Below are positions 17,137 to 19,686 of a stretch of 19,686 bases of DNA, piece by piece. The stretch comes from DATATB01 sp036268995. Lineage in GTDB: Bacteria > Planctomycetota > Planctomycetia > Pirellulales > PNKZ01. Below the pieces are notes generated by a model. It ran no database searches, was not told the DNA's origin, and was given only the letters and a program-made list of their open reading frames with translations. The position numbers and the translations under genes are program-made. Each line of letters begins with the position of its first letter. The first letter of the stretch is position 1. The DNA lies in assembly GCA_036268995.1 (NCBI GenBank), contig DATATB010000023.1, forward strand, positions 1-19,686, read 5' to 3'.

Positions 17137-17845
17137 TCCCAACATCAATCGGATCAAGGATAAATGGCATCATGGCCGCTATTTCTTCCACGCCATCGCG
17201 TCGAAGTGCTGGCGGTCGATGTGACCGACGCGCGCATGACGCCGATTACCAGCCGATCGTTCAGCTTGAGCGGGACCGCGCCCGTTGCGACCGTGCGGAC
17301 CAACATCCGCGCTCTGGGCAAGAAAAAAGTTCTCCTCATTTCATTGGCTTGACGGTAGGGCCGAGACGATTGACGAAGCCGCTGGCGAGCCGACCGGCAT
17401 GATCATCACGCTCCCAGACTGGTTGTCCAAGGCGTCGTTGAGCGGGAGGGGTGCTGACCATCCACGAGGACTGTATTTTCTGCTGACCGGTGGCATCGAG
17501 TGCTGGCTCTACTGGGTCGTGCGTAAGCACGCCGGGCACCAGCAAACTGGCGGGAGCTTTACCATGTAGCAGCTCCATGAAAAACCCGGCTCCGCCGCCC
17601 GGCTTTCCGACTTCGCCATCGACATCCGCCAAGTCGTGCAAACGAACGAACTCCCGGAATACGAACTATCGCTGCGGCGGAACCAGGAGGGGGACGAAAT
17701 CGTGCATTTCGTCCACCGTTCGCACTTGGCCCATAACCATCCGCGGTTAGTGTTTCCGCGCGCTCCGATGCGTAGGCAGACGAGGGGCATCTTTACCGAA
17801 TCGTGGAAGCTCAACACGTTGCCCGACGACTACTCGGGCGATTAG
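17137..17845 (+). pseudogene. Decayed RepA-type replication initiator (plasmid replication protein family)
   Basis: Plus-strand fragments in different frames line up with the RepA-like replication initiator family (often called replication initiator protein A). Frame pieces: RYFF near 17180; DYQPIVQLE near 17240; TVRTNIRALGKKK up to about 17328; then, after a shift in an A-rich run, FHWLD and IITLPDWLS; then, after two compensating indels around 17450-17477, YFLLTGGIECWLYWVVRKHAG. An in-frame TAG at 17567-17569 interrupts before QLHEKPGSAARLSDFAIDIR, ELPEYELSLRR and a tail ending DDYSGD. Family members bind iterons to start plasmid replication. The N-terminal third is missing or unrecognisable. 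Several independent lesions argue for a dead gene over sequencing error. It starts close to the 5' end of the divergent SUMF1-fold gene. Confidence 0.75.
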
Positions 17846-18015
17846 GCGTAAGGAGACCAACAACACGCCAATCCAAACAGCAGGCCTGAACGCGCCAAGC
17901 CGTGCGACGGCGGCGCCTGTGGATAGCCTCGGGCAATTGGGCGCGGTCTTGTCGGGCGATTAGGCGCACGTTCCCACGGACGAATGGGCGCAAAGCATCG
18001 GGCGATTAGGCGCAC
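17834..18015. repeat. Iteron-like direct repeats (TCGGGCGATTAGGCGCAC)
   Basis: Two perfect 18-bp copies, TCGGGCGATTAGGCGCAC, lie at 17952-17969 and 17998-18015. A near-perfect copy ending in GTA is at 17834-17850, overlapping the last codons of the repA pseudogene. Degenerate copies fall at 17929-17946 (14 of 18 bases) and 17976-17993 (13 of 18). The four copies from 17929 to 18015 are thus spaced 23, 24 and 22 bases apart, about two helical turns, as in plasmid iteron arrays bound by Rep proteins. Position just after a Rep gene fits an origin of replication. Confidence 0.7.
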
Positions 18016-18117
18016 CCATAGCCATATTTTCAAATCCGATCAACGGATTGCCGAGCAGCTAACTTCTTAACTTTAAGAGAATACTTAACATTCCTAACAC
18101 CGCTGGTGTGTGGATAA
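17918..18117. other. Probable iteron-type replication origin (DnaA boxes, iterons, AT-rich element)
   Basis: A one-mismatch DnaA box, TGTGGATAG (17918-17926), precedes the iteron array, and a perfect one, TGTGGATAA (18109-18117, consensus TTATCCACA on the other strand), follows it. Between them, after the iterons, comes an AT-rich stretch with three related 8-mers: TTCTTAAC (18064-18071), TACTTAAC (18082-18089) and TTCCTAAC (18091-18098), plausible as the strand-opening element. An inverted repeat, AATCCG-ATCAA-CGGATT (18033-18049), could be an extra protein site. With its initiator gene broken it is likely inactive unless a Rep is supplied from elsewhere. Confidence 0.65.
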
Positions 18118-18178
18118 GTTGTGACTTACACGGCCAGACTCGTTAGCCACTTCCATTACCACAGACAACAATTCTGGC

Positions 18179-18194
18179 AGTACTTGTTTACCGC
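18179..18194. repeat. IS66 terminal inverted repeat, left end
   Basis: AGTACTTGTTTACCGC, identical to the reverse complement of 19671-19686. The transposase stop codon begins two bases inside this repeat, an unusually tight arrangement. After the 16 perfect bases the ends diverge, with only scattered matches such as GGCGGGCA against GGTGGGCA. Confidence 0.85.
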
Positions 18195-18195
18195 T

Positions 18196-19608
18196 TCAGG
18201 CGGGCAGTAGTTGGCGAGCGGGACGACAGAGGGTGCGAAGCAGGAACTCGAATCCCTTCGACGCTCGTTGTTCGCAGGTGCGGAGCACTGTGGTCAGGAT
18301 GCTTTGCCACCGCGCGCCGCGCCAAGTGCGGTTGCCACCCCAGACCTTGCGGTTCACGACCGCCGGGCGAATCGCTTGTTCGCCGCGATAGTTGGTGGCG
18401 TCTATCGTGGGGTCGATGAGGAACCAGAACCAATGCATGGCGTGACCCAACAGATGCGCCGCCAAACGCCGGTTAGGCTCGTGCGTGAACCGTCCCTGCG
18501 CCAGCCGTTCCAGTTCACACGCCAAGCTCAGGCCTCGCTCGGCCAGATCGTCGCCGCTGAGGCGATGGCCGCGCCACGCGCGCCGCAGCGTATAGGCCCG
18601 GTCGATCAAGCCCAGCACGGCGCGCGGCAAGCACCCGGCGCCGCCGCTGGCAGTTTCCAGGAGTTGCTCGCACCGCCGCTGCAAGTGCCCGAGGCATTGT
18701 TGATGCGCGGCGTGCGCGAATCGGTCATACACGCTCCAACCGTCGTGCACCAAGGTGCCGGACCAGTCCAGCCCCAGCAACTGCTCGGCCGGTGCACGGC
18801 TCCGCGTCGGATCGATCACGTAACATGTCTCGCGTCGGCCGACGAAGGCGTGCAACCAGGCAATGCGGCCGCCGACGCGCCAGCCGGTTTCGTCCGGCAC
18901 GACCTGCGGCGAACCGCGAATGTCCTGTCGCACTTGCTCATACGCGGGCTCGCACCGCTTGGCCGTGCGGGCGATCGACCGCGCGCTAGTGCCCCGCGCG
19001 ATCGCCAGTCCCTCGAACAACGTGCCCAGCAGCTTCACGCTCTTGCCGTGCGACAGGCCGAGCTGTTTGTTCAAGATGGCCAACAGCGCGTGGACATTCG
19101 GCCCCAATTGGCTGGCCGCCGCGCCGCGGGCCGAACTGGTCTGCAAGGCATGGCGGCCTTCGACGGCCCGGCCGCATTGGTCGCACACGCCGACGTGCAT
19201 GTCGAACCGCCGGTACTTGACCTGGCGTGGAATCTCCGCCTGGTATTGGGAAGCGACGTGCGTTTCACTCAAGTGGCGGCTGCCGCAGTGCGGGCACTTG
19301 GCCGGCAGCCGCACGTCGTAGGTTTCGTCGATCCGCGGCGGCAGGCCACGATGCGCATGTGGGCCGTGTCGCCGACCCGACTTGCGGCCCGGCTTTTTCG
19401 CCGCCGCGGCAGGTTCGTCCTGCTTGCGAAACGGTGCGGCCTGGCGTTTGCTTTCGCGGCGCAACTGTTCCACCTGCCTGGTCAACTGCTCCACTTGGCG
19501 AGTCAATTGCTGAACCTGCTGTTTGAGCTGTCGGTTCTCTTCCAGCAGCTGCTGGTAGCTCGGCGGGCCCAGTCCACCACCACCCAATTCATCGCTCGTC
19601 GTCGCCAT
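18196..19608 (-). CDS. tnpC: IS66-family transposase
   Basis: A 470-residue, apparently intact transposase. An N-terminal Gln/Leu-rich coiled coil (residues 18-56, LTRQVEQ twice) is followed by a basic linker and a zinc-finger-like module (C105-x2-C108 and C142-x2-C145). The catalytic core then shows D239 in VVPDETGW, D289 in LVHDGWSVYD and E410 in NYRGEQAIRPAVVNRK, the DDE triad arrangement of IS66 transposases. It cuts and joins the ends of its own element. The ribosome binding site (TAGAG) is weak, and 62 bases separate the start codon from the right terminal repeat. All three acidic residues are present and no frameshift is seen, so it may be active. Confidence 0.93.
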   Translation of the reverse strand: MATTSDELGGGGLGPPSYQQLLEENRQLKQQVQQLTRQVEQLTRQVEQLRRESKRQAAPFRKQDEPAAAAKKPGRKSGRRHGPHAHRGLPPRIDETYDVRLPAKCPHCGSRHLSETHVASQYQAEIPRQVKYRRFDMHVGVCDQCGRAVEGRHALQTSSARGAAASQLGPNVHALLAILNKQLGLSHGKSVKLLGTLFEGLAIARGTSARSIARTAKRCEPAYEQVRQDIRGSPQVVPDETGWRVGGRIAWLHAFVGRRETCYVIDPTRSRAPAEQLLGLDWSGTLVHDGWSVYDRFAHAAHQQCLGHLQRRCEQLLETASGGAGCLPRAVLGLIDRAYTLRRAWRGHRLSGDDLAERGLSLACELERLAQGRFTHEPNRRLAAHLLGHAMHWFWFLIDPTIDATNYRGEQAIRPAVVNRKVWGGNRTWRGARWQSILTTVLRTCEQRASKGFEFLLRTLCRPARQLLPA

Positions 19609-19670
19609 ATTGGCTCTACGACGAAAATTACGCTAGCAGCCCAAAGCTTGCACTGCCAAATGTGCCCACC

Positions 19671-19686
19671 GCGGTAAACAAGTACT
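19671..19686. repeat. IS66 terminal inverted repeat, right end
   Basis: GCGGTAAACAAGTACT, the perfect complement of the left end. It forms the last 16 bases of the window, so a longer repeat cannot be excluded. The ending would fit an assembly break at a multi-copy element. Confidence 0.8.

Larger units (their letters stand above)
18179..19686 (-). mobile_element. IS66-family insertion sequence, single-ORF type
   Basis: Perfect 16-bp terminal inverted repeats, AGTACTTGTTTACCGC at 18179-18194 and its complement at 19671-19686, bound one transposase gene. The window stops exactly at the end of the right repeat, so the outer flank and the 8-bp target duplication expected for IS66 cannot be checked; the left flank is ATTCTGGC. 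No tnpA or tnpB accessory genes are present, as in the ISBst12-like subgroup that carries only the large transposase. The element length of 1508 bp is minimal for an IS66 element. It lies 61 bases beyond the DnaA box of the relict origin. Confidence 0.85.

Noticed and set aside
17137..17845. Programmed frameshifting or an intact split repA
   Set aside because: There are shifts at several places plus a TAG stop and missing N-terminal sequence, which fits decay better than a single regulated recoding site.
18211..19677. Plus-strand open frame of 488 codons
   Set aside because: It is antisense to the intact IS66 transposase, with no domain and no start signal; a shadow frame.

Overview
The window reads as chromosomal accessory DNA from a planctomycete (Planctomycetota). 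The evidence is indirect but consistent. Two proteins carry a LEPR-type motif (QLEERLAP and ENRRLLA) near a long basic N-terminus, where a signal peptide would normally be. There is also an exported 24-residue-period leucine-rich-repeat protein, an exported formylglycine-generating-enzyme-like (SUMF1-fold) protein and a dockerin-ended giant surface protein. Base composition is high in GC over most of the window. All intact genes are on the minus strand; the only plus-strand gene trace is a decayed plasmid-type replication gene.

Layout. Bases 1-228 are non-coding and hold a strong GC hairpin. Bases 229-13311 are one uninterrupted ORF of 4360 codons. From its N-terminus it encodes a basic leader with the LEER motif, a CARDB-like domain, about 780 residues of RHS/YD repeats with a complete RHS core, about 840 residues of lower-GC Gly/Asn/Ala-rich sequence with a glycine zipper, a parallel beta-helix built of 537-bp super-repeats, a spherulin-4-like TIM barrel, a clan GH-A-like glycosidase module, Ig-like domains, a dockerin-like repeat pair and a Pro/Ala/Ser/Thr-rich tail. 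Just upstream lies a 173-codon ORF (13381-13902) that looks like the first part of a second LEPR-type surface protein that stops early. An LRR protein (14684-15655) and a SUMF1-fold protein (16115-17053) follow, separated by spacers without recognisable genes.

Bases 17137-18117 are the most unexpected part: a plus-strand, multiply frameshifted pseudogene of a RepA-type replication initiator, followed by an iteron array (18-bp repeats at 22-24-bp spacing), an AT-rich stretch with repeated 8-mers, and a perfect DnaA box. This is the layout of an iteron plasmid origin, here apparently dead and chromosomal. Next to it lies an IS66-family insertion sequence (18179-19686) with perfect 16-bp terminal inverted repeats; the window ends on the last base of its right repeat.

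How it fits together. The intact genes all look exported or surface-directed and may serve cell-surface adhesion or polysaccharide contact, but nothing here shows that they form one pathway. The replicon relic plus the IS suggests a site where mobile DNA landed and decayed. The giant gene's composition changes at domain borders, which suggests assembly by recombination.
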